NCBI RefSeq assembly: GCF_005239225.2
Contig: NC_133284.1
Coordinates: 2,385,770 to 2,449,769, forward strand
Reading direction: 5' to 3'
Origin: Populus alba
Lineage: Eukaryota; Streptophyta; Magnoliopsida; Malpighiales; Salicaceae
Length of the DNA: 64,000 bases
A model generated the notes under the pieces. The model was not told where the DNA came from. It did not search any database and saw only the letters and a list, made by a program, of their open reading frames with translations. Positions within the stretch are counted from its first letter, which is position 1. Each line of letters starts with the position of its first letter. The translations under genes were made by a program, and so were the position numbers. This document shows positions 24,741 through 37,404 of the stretch, one piece after another.

Positions 24741-26700
24741 TTATATATATTGAGTGACGGATATTTCATTTGTAGTAGTTTTAAAATCTAGACAGGTGTA
24801 ATGAGTTAACCTGGAATTTGGATGATTTGAGGTCTAGATCGATATAGGTTAAAAAATAAATAGAAAATGAAAAAAACACAAATGACTTGGTTAAAAATCT
24901 AAATTGACTTGATCTTCATTGATTTATTACACTAACTAGTTATGAAAAATGGGTCCAATGCATCATCTAATTATTAAGTTCATGCCAAAATATCACAACT
25001 CGATTCCTAGCACATAGATAAGGTTTCCTTCGAAGATTTCAAATCTATACGAATCCAAACTTACATATAAACTTATCATTTAAACAACTCAATTAGAGTT
25101 CAATGTAGCATTAATAACAAAAATAACTTCATAATATAATTTGATTGTCTTAATATAAAAGTTAATACAAATTTATAATTGTGGAGCCCTAACTAGACAT
25201 AAAAAAAAGTATTAATTTTAACAAAACAATCCTTATGTTTTTTTCAAATTTCTAACTCAAAGTTTATTATTTACACAAATCATAACTCAAAATCATCATC
25301 TTTTATCTACAATTTTTCATAATCAACTAAATTATCCATTACTCATAACAATTAACCCATAACATTCAAATTAATTTATCAATCAAACCCAAAAACACAA
25401 TCTTCAAAACCCTAACATTCAACAAAATATAAATTTAAAGGTAAAAGAACACACATTTATACATTTATAAACCTAAATCTTACCTTTAAATTTATTTCTC
25501 CAAATCTCTTTTTTTCCCCTTATTTTTCCCTCTTTTCTCTTTCTTCCCTTCTCTTTCACGATTTACTCTCAAGAACACAGCTTTCTCTTTTCTTTTTTTC
25601 CATTTATATTTATAATTATTATTCAATTACCACAATATCCCTCATTTAATTATACTTACTTCTAAGCCTCCAAAGGCTTGGTTGTCTTTTCCTACTAATT
25701 TATTTTTAAAATATCACACAAAAATCTCTTGTTTTCAACTTCTATGGTAACAAATATTGATATTAAAATTTGATTAATTTAAGTTTAATTTATTTGTCTG
25801 GCAACATATACTCGTAAATATTGTCTTTTCCATCCATCAAGTGAGGGTTGGAGATTTTGCTGGAGAATTGTATTGTGCTATTCATGTCCTCCTTTTGTTT
25901 TCGCATTAACCCCTTCAATTATTTATTGATAATATTTAGGTATTTGTCTGCCAAACTGGTTCTTTAATATATATTTATTAGATTCACCTGCTAGACAGAG
26001 GAAAATAATTAAAAAAAAATGACCCAATGCCTAGAAGTTTGATAAAAGACAATGAAATCAATCCCAACTAATAATTATTGTTGTTAAACCTAATTTGGTT
26101 GTAACAATTTGATTCGGAAAATTCAGGATAAAGAGTTAAACTTGGGTTGAGTTAAACTTGGGTTGAGTTTCCCTTGAAAACATCAAATTTTGATCGATGA
26201 AATCAGGTTTTTAGTAATTTAATATATTTAGTAAATTTAATCAAATCAACATCAAATAAAATAAAACACTATTTTTTTAACAAAAAATGATTAATTTGAC
26301 TTAATAACACATCAATTGAATGGTGTTCATAAATATAATAAATATAATTGGATTGGATTTAATTCTATATTTATATTTATATTTAATTTAACTTTTATTT
26401 TATAAATTTTAAACCCAATTCTTTTTTTTTATAAAAATATCCGAGTATATTAGATATAATAAGTATCTTCTAATGGAGTTTAAAAACGTATTTGGTATTG
26501 TATTTCAAAAATATTTTTAAAAAAATTAATTTTTTTTTATTTTAAATTAATATGTTTTTGATGTTTTTAAATTATTTTAATGTATTAATCTAAAAAATAA
26601 TTTTTTAAAAATAAAAAATTATTATTAATATATTTTTTTAAATAAAATATACTTTTGAAAAAAGTAAGTGAAACCACGATTCTAACACACACTAAACCTG
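24741..26700. other. AT-rich intergenic DNA
   Basis: No gene. The right end (about 26485-26700) is a copy of the AT-rich MITE relic in + orientation, beginning near the common GTATTTGGTATTG-like terminus. The PPR pseudogene starts immediately after it. Confidence 0.5.
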
Positions 26701-27527
26701 ACTACCCACGCTTCATACTCTGCTTTCATATACAATCTTGCACGTTGTCAGGATTTTGAAGCGGTTGAGGAAGTTCTTGGTTATGTGCAAGATAATACTA
26801 TTCATTGTGAAGAATCATTGCTCTGTTTCAACATTATGGGAAAGCCCATCTGGTTGATAAGGCTGTTGAGCTTTTTCATAGAATGACTTGCTTTAACCGT
26901 GTCCGTACGCGTCAGTCTTTGAATAGTCTACTTAATGTTCATGTTGATAATGATCGGTTTCTTGTGGCCATTGAATTGCTTGATAAGGCTTGTAAATTGG
27001 GGTTTCGTTTAAATTCGGTCGCCTTTAATGTAATGATCAGAGGGTAGTTTGAGAAGGATGAGTGGGAGCAAGCTTGCAAGGTGTTTGAAGAAATGCTTGA
27101 GACGAAAGTGGAACCCAGTGTTGTGACGTTTAATAGTCTTATTGGGTATTTGTGTAGAAATGGGGAGTTGGATAAGGCAAAGGGCGTGTTAGAGGATATG
27201 ATTAAGAAAGGGAAACGTCCAAATGCGGTAACATATGCTTTGTTAATGGAAGGCTTGTGCTTGATAGGCGAGCATGATGAGGCTAAAAAGATGATGTTTG
27301 ATATGGAATACAGAGGGTGTAAACCTACAGTTGTGAATTTTGGTGTTTTGATGACCGATCTTGTGAAGAGAGGGAAGATTGAGGAAGCAAAATCTTTGGT
27401 TCATGAAATGAAGAAGAGGCATTTTAATTAAGGATGTTGTTACTTACAATATATTGATCAGTCATCTTTGTAAGGAGGGCAGGGCAGCAGAGGCCTATAA
27501 AGTTTTGTTTGAAATGCAAGTTATGTA
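26701..27527 (+). pseudogene. Pentatricopeptide repeat (PPR, P-class) pseudogene
   Basis: The translation shows consecutive 35-residue PPR motifs, for example VVTFNSLIGYLCRNGELDKA, then NAVTYALLMEGLCLIGEHDE and VVNFGVLMTDLVKRGKIEEA. It resembles the mitochondrial At1g07740-type PPR proteins, which bind organelle RNA. Damage is clear: a frameshift near 26820 between EESLL and the following repeat, an in-frame TAG at 27045-27047 where the family has Trp, and a second frameshift near 27425 followed by KDVVTYNILISHLCKEG in another frame, then TAA. The N terminus and C terminus are absent. No intron is visible, but P-class PPR genes are often intronless, so retroposition is not proven. Confidence 0.88.
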
Positions 27528-28062
27528 ACATGATACTACGTCAATAAATTGTTATTTTCCTTCCCCATTTGCAGTTTACCGTCTGCTCCATACTTTATTT
27601 CTCAATTGACCATAAGGAGTTCAGAAAGTAAAATGATTCTAGCATTCTTAAAAAAAAAAGGTTCAAATCCTTCAGTTTCAGCATTGCAGATTTATTATTT
27701 TATCATGTCTAACAAATTTCATGAATTGAAACTTGCCATAAAGAATATCAAGTATTTGCAAACAAATCGTAAGTTTCCCACTCCAAAAGTACAGTTTATT
27801 GCCTTATCTCCCATAAATTCTGCAGACAATCCAAGCAAACTGCAACGCAACAAATATTGAGTCATCGGGAAGATGTTAGTTTGGTGCTTGTCGCTCATTT
27901 ACAAGACCTTACTTTCAAATAATAGAAGGAAATATTTGTTTCAGCTCCACCTGCGAATAAGGGCAAGCCACGTCAACAGTAAATACAGCTTGATTTTGGC
28001 TGCAGATTTCAATGCATGTTGCCTCCGGTATTTTGCTTTAGACCCTTCACAAGTCAAACACT
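27528..28062 (-). other. Downstream flank / 3' UTR of the Ca2+-ATPase
   Basis: Sequence after the stop codon of the minus-strand Ca2+-ATPase. It probably contains that gene's 3' UTR. The plus-strand ORFs at 27549 and 27873 have no recognisable similarity. Confidence 0.45.
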
Positions 28063-31000
28063 CTACGCCAAATCCGGACCGCTAGGAAGAGGCTCATAAC
28101 CATCGTGATGCTTGGCAGTGTCGTCATCTTTCTTAGTTTCAACAGGGATGCACTTCAGGATGACAGCAATGACTAAACTTGCAGCTCCAATTAAGATACA
28201 GGCCAGCCATAATTCCCAGCTTAATGGAACAGTATTAGCAAATGTGCCCAAGAATTCAACTATCACAATCTGGAAAACCACCGTGGAGAACATGACAGCC
28301 AAGAAAATCCAGCTACTAAAGATGCCTTTGAAGACATTTATCTTCTCCATATCTCGGCTGTTTATTTCGTTGAACACCTAAACATTTATTGGATATTTAG
28401 CAATGAAATTTCTATGAGATGTTGTGATGCTAAGGCAGTTGAAGATCAAAGTATGGTACCTGGCAGAGAACAAAGGTATTGAATATGAATGTATTCAGGA
28501 TTTTAGTAGCCTCTGAACCCGAAAGCTTGAGGAGATGTTTCCCATCAAATTGGAGGATGACAAGGACAATTATTTGATAGATGCTTTGTCCAATGATATT
28601 CCTCCACATGGTCTTGGTGATTATGCTTACATTCCTTCCGATTGGAGGTCTTTTCATCAGTCCATCATGAGGTGGTTCTGTAGCCAATGCTAAAGCACCA
28701 AGAGTGTCCATGATTAAGTTCACCCAAAGCAGCTGAACAGTGGTCAATGGCGCATTGCCTGCAAATTATTTCACCAATTTTAGTCATGTATTTTGAAGTG
28801 CACCTATCAAGCTCCAGAAGAAAGTCAGTAGCAGGATATTATCCAGTTAAAGTTCTGCGAAAAGAGGGTCCTGAAAAAGGAGAATCTAGGACATTCTTAT
28901 CCTTCAAAATTTTCCATGAATTGACTGCTCTAGATTCTCAAAGCTGCACCCTTTTTACTGCAAGTTTATGAATCATCTATTGCTTCAAACATTGGTCCCT
29001 AAGGCCTTGAAAGAAAGATCAATAAAAGCTTAACGTTTAGAACTTAGCGGGTTAGGGATGCTAAGGAACTAACCAGAGATGCATGCAGAAATAAAATTGA
29101 TCATCAGGGCAACAACGTTGACCGTTAACTGGAACTGAACAAACTTCTGAATGTTGATATAAACTGCTCGACCCCATCTTGCAACATTCACTATGGTTTT
29201 AAAGTTGTCATCCATCACAATAACATCGGCACTTTCTTTTGCTACCTGCGGGAAAGAGGAGAAAAATGCTGAGCCACTGCCTACTGGAATTACCTAAAAC
29301 AGACATTGAGGAAGTTTATCCAGGAGGACCAGGACATTAACAAACCTCTGTTCCTGCTATACCCATAGCAAGCCCAATATCTGCCTCTGCCAAGGCTGGA
29401 GCATCATTAGTACCATCTCCAGTCACTGCCACAACTTCCTTAAATACATTCCTCAATTGAGTAACTAATTTATGCTTGTCTAAAGGCGATGATCGCGCCA
29501 TAACCTGCATTGCCATTTAAACATTTTAGGAACTTTTCCACTTGATTAAGAATAAGTTATTCAAGTTTCGAAGAAGTTACAGACCTGAAGTTTTGGTATT
29601 ATTTCCTCCAACTCCTGAGGACTCTTGGTACGGAAATCTGGCCCTTCAATTGCCAGGCCAGTATCTGTCAAGATGCCACATTCCTTAGCTATGGCTTTTG
29701 CAGTGTTGATATTGTCACCAGTGACCATCCGCACGGTGATTCCAGCAGCTAAGCAAGTCTTAACAGCTTCCTTCACCCCAGGGCGTACAGGATCCTTGAT
29801 TCCAACAACAGCAATTAGTGTATAGTTGTTGTCAGGTATACTATCTGCATCAGAAGTCTTCTCTATATCCTTGAAAGCGAAGCATAGAGTTCGTAGGGCT
29901 TCACAGGCAAAACCATTTATGACATCTGTGATGTTCTGTCTTTGATTTTCAGATAGTGGCACAGATTTGCCATCAGCAGTTAAAATCTTGTCACACATTT
30001 TCAAAATTATTTCTGATGCACCTTTGCAGAATGCTCGAAATCTACTGTTGTCAGGAAGAGAAACGAGCACAGACATCTTCTTCTTTTCTGAATTGAAGGG
30101 CTCGACTTTCACTATCTCAGATTCGATGTGATGTGTTTTAAAATCACCTCCCAAAAGCAATCCAAACTCTACTATTGCTGTCTCTGTCGGCGTCCCCAAA
30201 ATGTTAGTCTTTCCATCTTTTCCCTTGGTCACCTCTGATCCTGTGTTCTGAAATATAGATTGCAAAAGGATTCCATGCACATCTTCAGAGACAGAGGACA
30301 TCAACAGATCTTTATTGTCATTCGTTTGTATTGATTTTGTTTTCTCACAGATCCATATTTTGTTCACCACCATATGATTTGTAGTCAATGTTCCGGTTTT
30401 ATCTGTGCAAATGCAACAAGCAGAACCCATTGTTTCACATGCAGAGAGATGCCTCACTAGTGCTCTATCTTTCATTAATTGCTTCATTGCAAATGCAAGA
30501 CTAAGTGTAACTGCTAATGGAAGCCCTTCAGGAACGGCGACAACAATTATGGTGACAGCAATGGCAAAGAAATTTAGAACCTGCAGAGCATCCCTACTAG
30601 ACCATTTTGTGATCTCATGGTTGTGTGCCTTGGCCACTAGAAACCGTGACATCAGAACCAAAAATGTCATGACAGCAAAAGCCAAACCAATTTTCCCGAT
30701 AATAGTTGCAACCCCATTAAGCTTCACTTGCAGTGGTGTTTCATCTTCCCCGACTTCGCTCAAAGTAACCATCAGCTTACCCCATTCAGTCCTCATACCA
30801 ACCGCTGTCACCAGCATTTTACCGGACCCATCCTGTACTTTGGTTCCTGATAGAAGAAAGGGCTTCTTTTCATTTATGTTCACCGGCTCACTCTCACCTG
30901 ACAAGCTGGATTCGTCGACTGATAAGCTGTGGCCTGATATAAGAATGCCATCTGCAGGAACCACATCTCCGATTGATAGATGAACAACATCTCCTACCAC

Positions 31001-34000
31001 CAAATCAAAGATAGAAACCTTCTGTCTTCTACCTTCTCTGGTAACCTGAACAGTAACATTTTTCTTCTCCTTATCCAAGACCTTAAATTGCAAGGACTGC
31101 CTGTAATCACTTATTGCAGTGACCATCACTACTAGCAAAATGCAAAGTACTATTCCCACCCCATCATACATTCCATTTGGCCAACCTTCAGTTGCAATAC
31201 CAACACCAACAGTGACCACAGCACATGCCATGAGAATAATTAATGTCAAATCATGCAAAGCATCCCAAACAAACATCCATAAGGATCTGGCAGGTTTCTC
31301 AGCATATTTGTTAGGGCCATATATATTTTGCCTAATAGATATGTCACTTGAGACAACCCCATCATTCAAAGACACAGAGACTTCTCTGGCCAATCCTTCA
31401 ACCCCCCCATGAGATTCCAAAGCCTTGTTATCTTGGGACCGAACGATGGCTGAGAGTTCATCCGGCTCAATGCCGAAACCAGTTTGCCTGACATTGTCTG
31501 AGAGCTTGTGCTCAACTCGATTAGCAGCTGTATCAAATAAAACCTCATCATTCAGAAAAGGACAGAATTGAAATAAATTTTTTTTTTTAATGAATCTAGT
31601 AACGATAGTACCCTCGATGAAGTGCAATGCTGCCTTCTTCACATAAAGAGCTACCCGTATCTTTTCCTGGCCAAACATGAGAGTATGTTAATTCTAGGAA
31701 CTGTCAAAAAAAAAAGGGGGGGGGGTGTCTAAAATTTTCAAAAAGTCATTAGCACCCAAAAACTTTATGATTGATTAGATAGACCACATAATTGGCCATT
31801 AAATCCTAGGCCACAGTCTCACTAACCACTCGAACAGTATTTTTCTGGATGGATGTCATTATTTATGAAGCAAAATCATCTAGTTCTGCTTCTGTATGTT
31901 TTAGACGGATTAGCTACCCTTGTCTCAGCGAAAAACTCTGGCTGGTAGTTCTTCGTTTGGAATATTTATAACCCAAAATTTCAGTTTAGAATCATACACT
32001 GATGCACTGATAATATTTACACATGTGTGATGAACTTGTATTTAAATTACTGAATTAAACATACTTGAAATCGGATCAAAATAAAACCTATGTCCTACTC
32101 GAAAATTAAGTACTTTCATCCTCACTGTAACATCAGCACAATCAAAGCAAGCTATGCGATTGGTCTGGCAGTCTTTCGAGGATAAGTTTTAGCTCTATCA
32201 AATAGAAGCTAGTCATGGATTCGTGGGTTATATATAGTGTTAAGTAAAGACAAGAAATGACTCCACTATTCATTGTTTGAAGTACATAAAGTACATCAAT
32301 AATGGGAAGAAAAGAGATGATGAAAATTCTAAAAAGTTGGATCATATTATTCTCTAGGTATATATATATTGACTAAGATACCTGTGTGTTGTACACGTTT
32401 GAAAGTTCCAGAACTATATCATTCACATTATCTGGTCTCAAGTTGATAATTCTTAACGTAGGTTTCCGGATAATATATTGCCTAGTCTTTCTCCCTAAGA
32501 CGACTTGTCATTTCAATAACTGGGACCAGCCATTGGGTACTCGTCGTGGGACACCATCAAAGAACATGGCATTGTTCCTTATTTCAACGTTAATAGTCAA
32601 ATGAGATGCATGGTTCGTGGGGGTTGCTAAGAAAGCTGTAAATTTCATTGGTTACCATTCGAGTCTTTGAAAAGAATACCTACCTGCTTTATGGCTTTAT
32701 CAGCTATTTAAAACACCATAACGACAGAGGAAAGCAACATTTCTAAACCTTTTAGCTAGCAGACTCTTGGAAAAGAAAGCCCTCCTTATCGGCTATTTAA
32801 AACAAGTTACTAGCTTAGGAAACGGACATTCAAAGCTTTGAAACTTTAGGAATGCTGATGCTACAGGGAAGTTTCCTAAGATCCATATTACTTTTTGTTA
32901 CATGACCAGTTGAACACAAGGCAAGATTTGTCTGAATAATGCTGAACTCATATTTGATCAAAATGCTAGTTCACAATTTTTGGTTCAAACGGAGGCCCAG
33001 TAGTTCTTACACTCCAAGGATTTGAACCTGAAACTTGTGGAAATCCCAAGCCTTAGTATGTGTTTGGCATTGTTATAACTTTTGCGGCTAAAGTTTTCAA
33101 CAAAATCATGCAAAACTATGGTGTGTGATTAACCTATAAACGAAATGCTTAATTTTCAACAACTAGCAACCAGTTTAGAAAAGGAATTCAAACTGCCATT
33201 CAAGAAAAACTCCAGCTTTGAATGCATGAATAAGTCAACAAATTTCTCAAAAACAAACAGGATACAAAGACTTGAGAGAAGGGGTATCCCCTTTGGTAAG
33301 ACCTTTCCAACAGAGGAAAAGAAAGAAATATCAGCAGTGGCTCACCTTTTCTTCTTCATGAACATCCAATTTACATATGACACTCAACCTAAATCAAGAG
33401 TCTTGGCCCACGAAATAAAGATTTAGATGACCTTTTCCAGAAGTCAAAAGGTGTAAACAAAGGGATTCTCACTTTTTTTTCTGATTTGAATATTTCTATT
33501 TGCTAAGAAAACAATTAAAACATCTCTACCTGTGTAAGAATGTGGGCAGCATGAAAGAGAGTTTGGTTAAAATTAATAACGAGAAAATTGCTTCCTCGTA
33601 GAAATCAGTAAAAATTGAGCACAAAAATATTTTGGTTTCTGCCAAAACAAATTTCTTGAAAGATTGTTTAGGATTTTTTTACAAAGTGATTAATTGCTCG
33701 AAGATTTTTGGTAAAATCAACATGCACGATTCGATTTCTTTCCGATCAACTAACCCCATTGGACCCATAATTTATTTACAATTTGTAGTAACATATGGTA
33801 AAATCTTGCCATGTCTTGTCTCAACGATAAGAGGTATTCTAGTATATATCAGTTTCTATGCAACAATTCGATCTCCTAGGCCTCCTTGGATTCGATCTTA
33901 AGTAGGTTATCCAAAACATCTGGACTTATGCATTTATATTATATATATAATTCTTATCAACAACTTAATTTCTGATAGTGACATTAATTATTTGTTCAAA

Positions 34001-34261
34001 AACATTCTGGAAAAAAATCAAAAGAAAAGGAGAAAGTGTGAACCTAGATCACAAGAAACATGGCCACCAGGCATTGTAAAGTCTGACCTGGAGATTTTGA
34101 CGTTTCTTTTCGGCTTCAGCTCTTTTGGCAAGATCAGCAACCATTCGGAACCTCCGGCGAGGATTCCTGACGACGGAAACAGCAGATCTCCATCTTCTTA
34201 AAGCCTCGTCAGAGGGTCTCTTTGCATCAACTACGAAGTTTTCTTTCAAGTATTTCTCCAT
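28063..34261 (-). CDS. ACA4: Autoinhibited Ca2+-ATPase, ACA4/ACA11 type (1038 aa)
   Basis: P2B-type pump exporting cytosolic Ca2+ with ATP; ACA4 and ACA11 act at the vacuolar membrane in Arabidopsis, so a tonoplast site is inferred. Exons (minus): 34261-34088, 31666-31612, 31527-29585, 29504-29346, 29245-29074, 28758-28460, 28377-28063 (3117 nt). The N terminus holds a basic amphipathic segment ([18 protein letters not shown]), the usual calmodulin-binding autoinhibitor. Also present are PEGLPLAV in membrane segment 4, the phosphorylated Asp452 in DKTGTLTT, the KGASE nucleotide-binding motif, [11 protein letters not shown], and paired C-terminal helices. The tail [12 protein letters not shown] is the ACA4/ACA11 signature. 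Intron 1 is 2.4 kb. Intron 2 is only 84 nt, keeps frame and lacks a stop. Start: first ATG, matching family MxxLxxxFxVxAKxPS. Confidence 0.95.
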
Positions 34262-35853
34262 ATAGAAAGCTTGTCAAATCCGAAGATCAAAAGAGAATAA
34301 AATGGTGTATCAGGAAATTAAAGGGTTTCAATAACATGGAGCTAGCAATACTCTTGACGAGGAAAGATTCAAACGTAGCCGATAATGGCGCGCGGGAATC
34401 AGGAGAAACAGCAAGACTGGAGGAAAAAGTGAGGCGAGAACATTTGGTATTCAAATATTTATAAGCATAGTTACCTCCTTACCGTATCCTACCCGAGGGT
34501 CGACCAAGGACCAATCTAAGGCTCAAAATCATTGATCGGTCGAACACAACTTTTTCTTTTTATAAAAATCTCAAAACAATATTAAAAAAAATAAAAATCA
34601 TATTTCTATTGATTCGAGTCGAGTCGGTGAAGTTGTAGACAAGGTGGTTACCAAGAAACCTCGCCGATACGAGTCCTATAGCTAGGTTAATTTAGAACAA
34701 TAACTGTCAAAATGGACTTGGTTTCTATTTATTCAAAGAAAGAATTCAACATATAGGAAATTGAAATTTGATATAAAAAAAAAACCCGAAATGGAAATTA
34801 ATGACATTTCTTATATCAATATTGAGATAAATTCCATGGGGATAATCAAAGGTGTATCACGTGATCATAAAGTTTATGTTGACAGAGACAAATATGGAGA
34901 AAAATAAGGTTATACAAAGAGAGAAACTGGAATCAGTAAAGGAGAGTAAAACAAGAATGTCGATCAATGCACAGGATTTTTACAACGTTTATCGAAGTTA
35001 ATTTACACGTTTGATTTTATAGGATTGTAGAGCTTGGTACTGATCCATGGAGTTTAAAAAGTTTGTGGAGTTTGTCAAGAGGATGGAGAGGAAACTAGAG
35101 GTATGGAATGTATGCATAAATTATGTTCTTCTTGCATTTACAAGAGGTTAAAAATTAAGAAAACATGTCTTATGTGTATATACTAATGGAAGTCCAAGAA
35201 TATAATATAGGGATTTTAGAATTCAATTTTTCCTAGGTAAATTTTTGTTTGATCTTGATTTCTTACTATCAAATTATATTATTTGAAAAGCATAATTATA
35301 CATATACTAAAAGAAAATGATATTTTTATATATAAATAACATAATTATAAATTTTGTTAATTTTTTCACTATAGCAATAGTGTAGCAGTGGTAAAATTAT
35401 ATATATATAAAAATAATTATGAGGAAATAGTGTTTTTTTATACAAATGATATAATGGTAAATTTTACTATTTTTTTTATTACTATAGATTACTGTAGTAG
35501 TGCCAAAATTGTAATTTTTAATATTTTTAGAAAACAAATTTTTCTTACAATTTTTTCTCTTTATACTTGGTATTTTTATCATTTTAAACTTGGTCTATTT
35601 ATCACTTCTTTTTTTTTTTTTTTCATTTTTTGTAATATTTTTTTTAGTTTTTCCTCTTTTTTCTTTGCACTTTTTTTAAAAAATATGGAATGAAGAGTTC
35701 ATATTTAAAAATAGAAGAGTTATTCAACTAATTTTTTTTTAAAAAAAGGTTTTCTTTCATCAAATATACAAATTAGAGGGACATTTTGCAATTAATTTTA
35801 TTGAATCTTGTGTAGGGGACATTTTGCCTAGAACGATTTGCCCATTTCGTAGC
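34262..35853. other. Upstream region of the Ca2+-ATPase and repeats
   Basis: The first few hundred bases upstream of 34261 should hold the 5' UTR and promoter of the minus-strand pump gene. From about 34470 to 34700 a stretch containing TATCCTACCCGAGGGTCGAC and GATTCGAGTCGAGTCGGTG resembles the style of the hAT-type MITEs in this window, but I could not define its ends. 35340-35760 is T-rich low-complexity DNA. Confidence 0.45.
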
Positions 35854-36291
35854 ATGAAGAGCAGAAGCACGACTCCAGACAATCTTGGGTTAGGATGCCG
35901 GAGGCCGTCAAAAAGGGTGGCAATTGACAGCGTCAAAAGTATCACTAAAGCTCTCGAAAGCATAATCGAAAGAAATCATCATCATCCACTAGATTTTCTT
36001 TCAGACAAGATATTAACAATTTCAAGCTTGTCTGCTTTGGATCATAGCATTTTCAGTGTTTGAAAGGGTTCCCCACGATTAAAGAAGAAGAAGAAGAAGA
36101 AGAAGAAGAAGACCGCTCTTTTGGATCCAGCTAATGAATCCACCACAACCATTGGTCAAAATCCGCCAGCACAAACTTTTAGCCGACATGATTTGAAGAT
36201 AGGAGTTGAATCAAAACGTGTTTTGTTTCAAGAAACAACATTAATTGCACCTGAGGCAATGTTACATTTGAAATTTCATAATAACCTATAG
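35854..36291 (+). pseudogene. ORF of unknown origin with one in-frame TGA
   Basis: From ATG 35854 one frame runs to a TGA at 36061-36063 and then continues without shift to a TAG at 36289-36291. It encodes about 145 codons with normal, non-repetitive composition on both sides (SRSTTPDNLGLGCRRPSKRV before; NPPAQTFSRHDLKIGVESKR after). A (AAG)n microsatellite at 36082-36111 would encode a Lys run. The final TAG falls at the edge of a MITE-like element. I do not recognise the protein. It could be a decayed gene fragment or an exon of an unrecognised gene. Confidence 0.35.
36082..36111. repeat. (AAG)n microsatellite
   Basis: Ten AAG repeats, in frame with the interrupted ORF around it. Confidence 0.9.
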
Positions 36292-36802
36292 TTTTTAGAT
36301 CCAGTTCGGTACAAGGTCCAGATTTTGATTTTTAATCGGGTCATCGGATCGCCAAGTTAATTTAAAAAAAATCAAAACGATATTATTTTAGTAAAAATAA
36401 AAAAATAAAAGTCAATGGATTACAATCGGGTCAAGCCACTAGATCACACTAGGTTTCTTTTTTCCTATTTTTTCTTCAATTTAGTCTAGTTTCTACCTCA
36501 GATCAACCAAATTTTAAATCAACTTGCCGAGCTCATAGATATTCTTACATGTTCTATTGGGAATGACAATTGTATCCGCTTGCATTGGAGGAGATAGATA
36601 TAAGGAACATTTTTATCTATGGATAATTATGGGTTTTGATCAGGTTAATTTTTTATTTTTTTAATTACTAAAATATAAATAAAATTATAATAGGTTGTTA
36701 AGAGGATTTCCTATCGGGTCACTTAGGGTTTTGTCTCTCTACTTTTTTTAAATCTTGCTCGGGTTCGACCCTAAACCGAACAAGGTTTGAAAACTATATT
36801 TA
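36284..36802. mobile_element. MITE-like element related to the hAT MITE
   Basis: The left end TATAGTTTTTAGATCCAGTT pairs imperfectly with the right end, whose reverse complement reads TATAGTTTTCAAACCTTGTT. Interior phrases such as GGTTTCTACCTCAGATCAA-like text resemble the element at 20869. I could not identify a clean 8-bp target duplication, so the boundaries are approximate. Confidence 0.45.
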
Positions 36803-37362
36803 TCCACCACACAGTTATCAAAATTGATTTGGTTTCATCTAATTTAAATTTTAAGTTACGGATGATATCAAATTAATCTTAAAACTTAATTGTTTTACAT
36901 CAATATAATTATATTTTATTTTGAAAAATGAGCATCATCAAATGCCAAAATTTTTCCTACGAGAACCCATATCCAGGCAAATGAAACAAATTATAAATGT
37001 CAAATCTCAAATAAAATCAATGTAAATAGATCAAATTAAAAGAAAAAGGTTGAGTTACTAGAGAGAAAAAAAAACATATACTTTTTTACTGTACAAATTA
37101 GTCTCCTAATATTAGCAAAACAAAAGGAGACTGAATATTTTTCTAAACCTCAAATTTGATCCTATAAACTTTAGTTATTTTAAATCAATGAAATTAAACT
37201 TTATTTTATAAAATTGAGTATCAACTCGACATAACATTTCTCCAACACCTCATGATCCCCATGAAAAATAAATTATCAAAAAAATCACAAATAAAATCAA
37301 TGTTAAGGAACCAAATAAGAAGAAAAAAATTGAAATACCAAAACATAAAAATAATCCTAAAG

Positions 37363-37404
<42 letters not shown>

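Noticed and set aside
28747..28971. 74-codon plus-strand ORF
   Set aside because: Overlaps the splice boundary and intron of the Ca2+-ATPase on the other strand; no similarity.
30405..30983. 192-codon plus-strand ORF
   Set aside because: Antisense shadow of the large Ca2+-ATPase exon.
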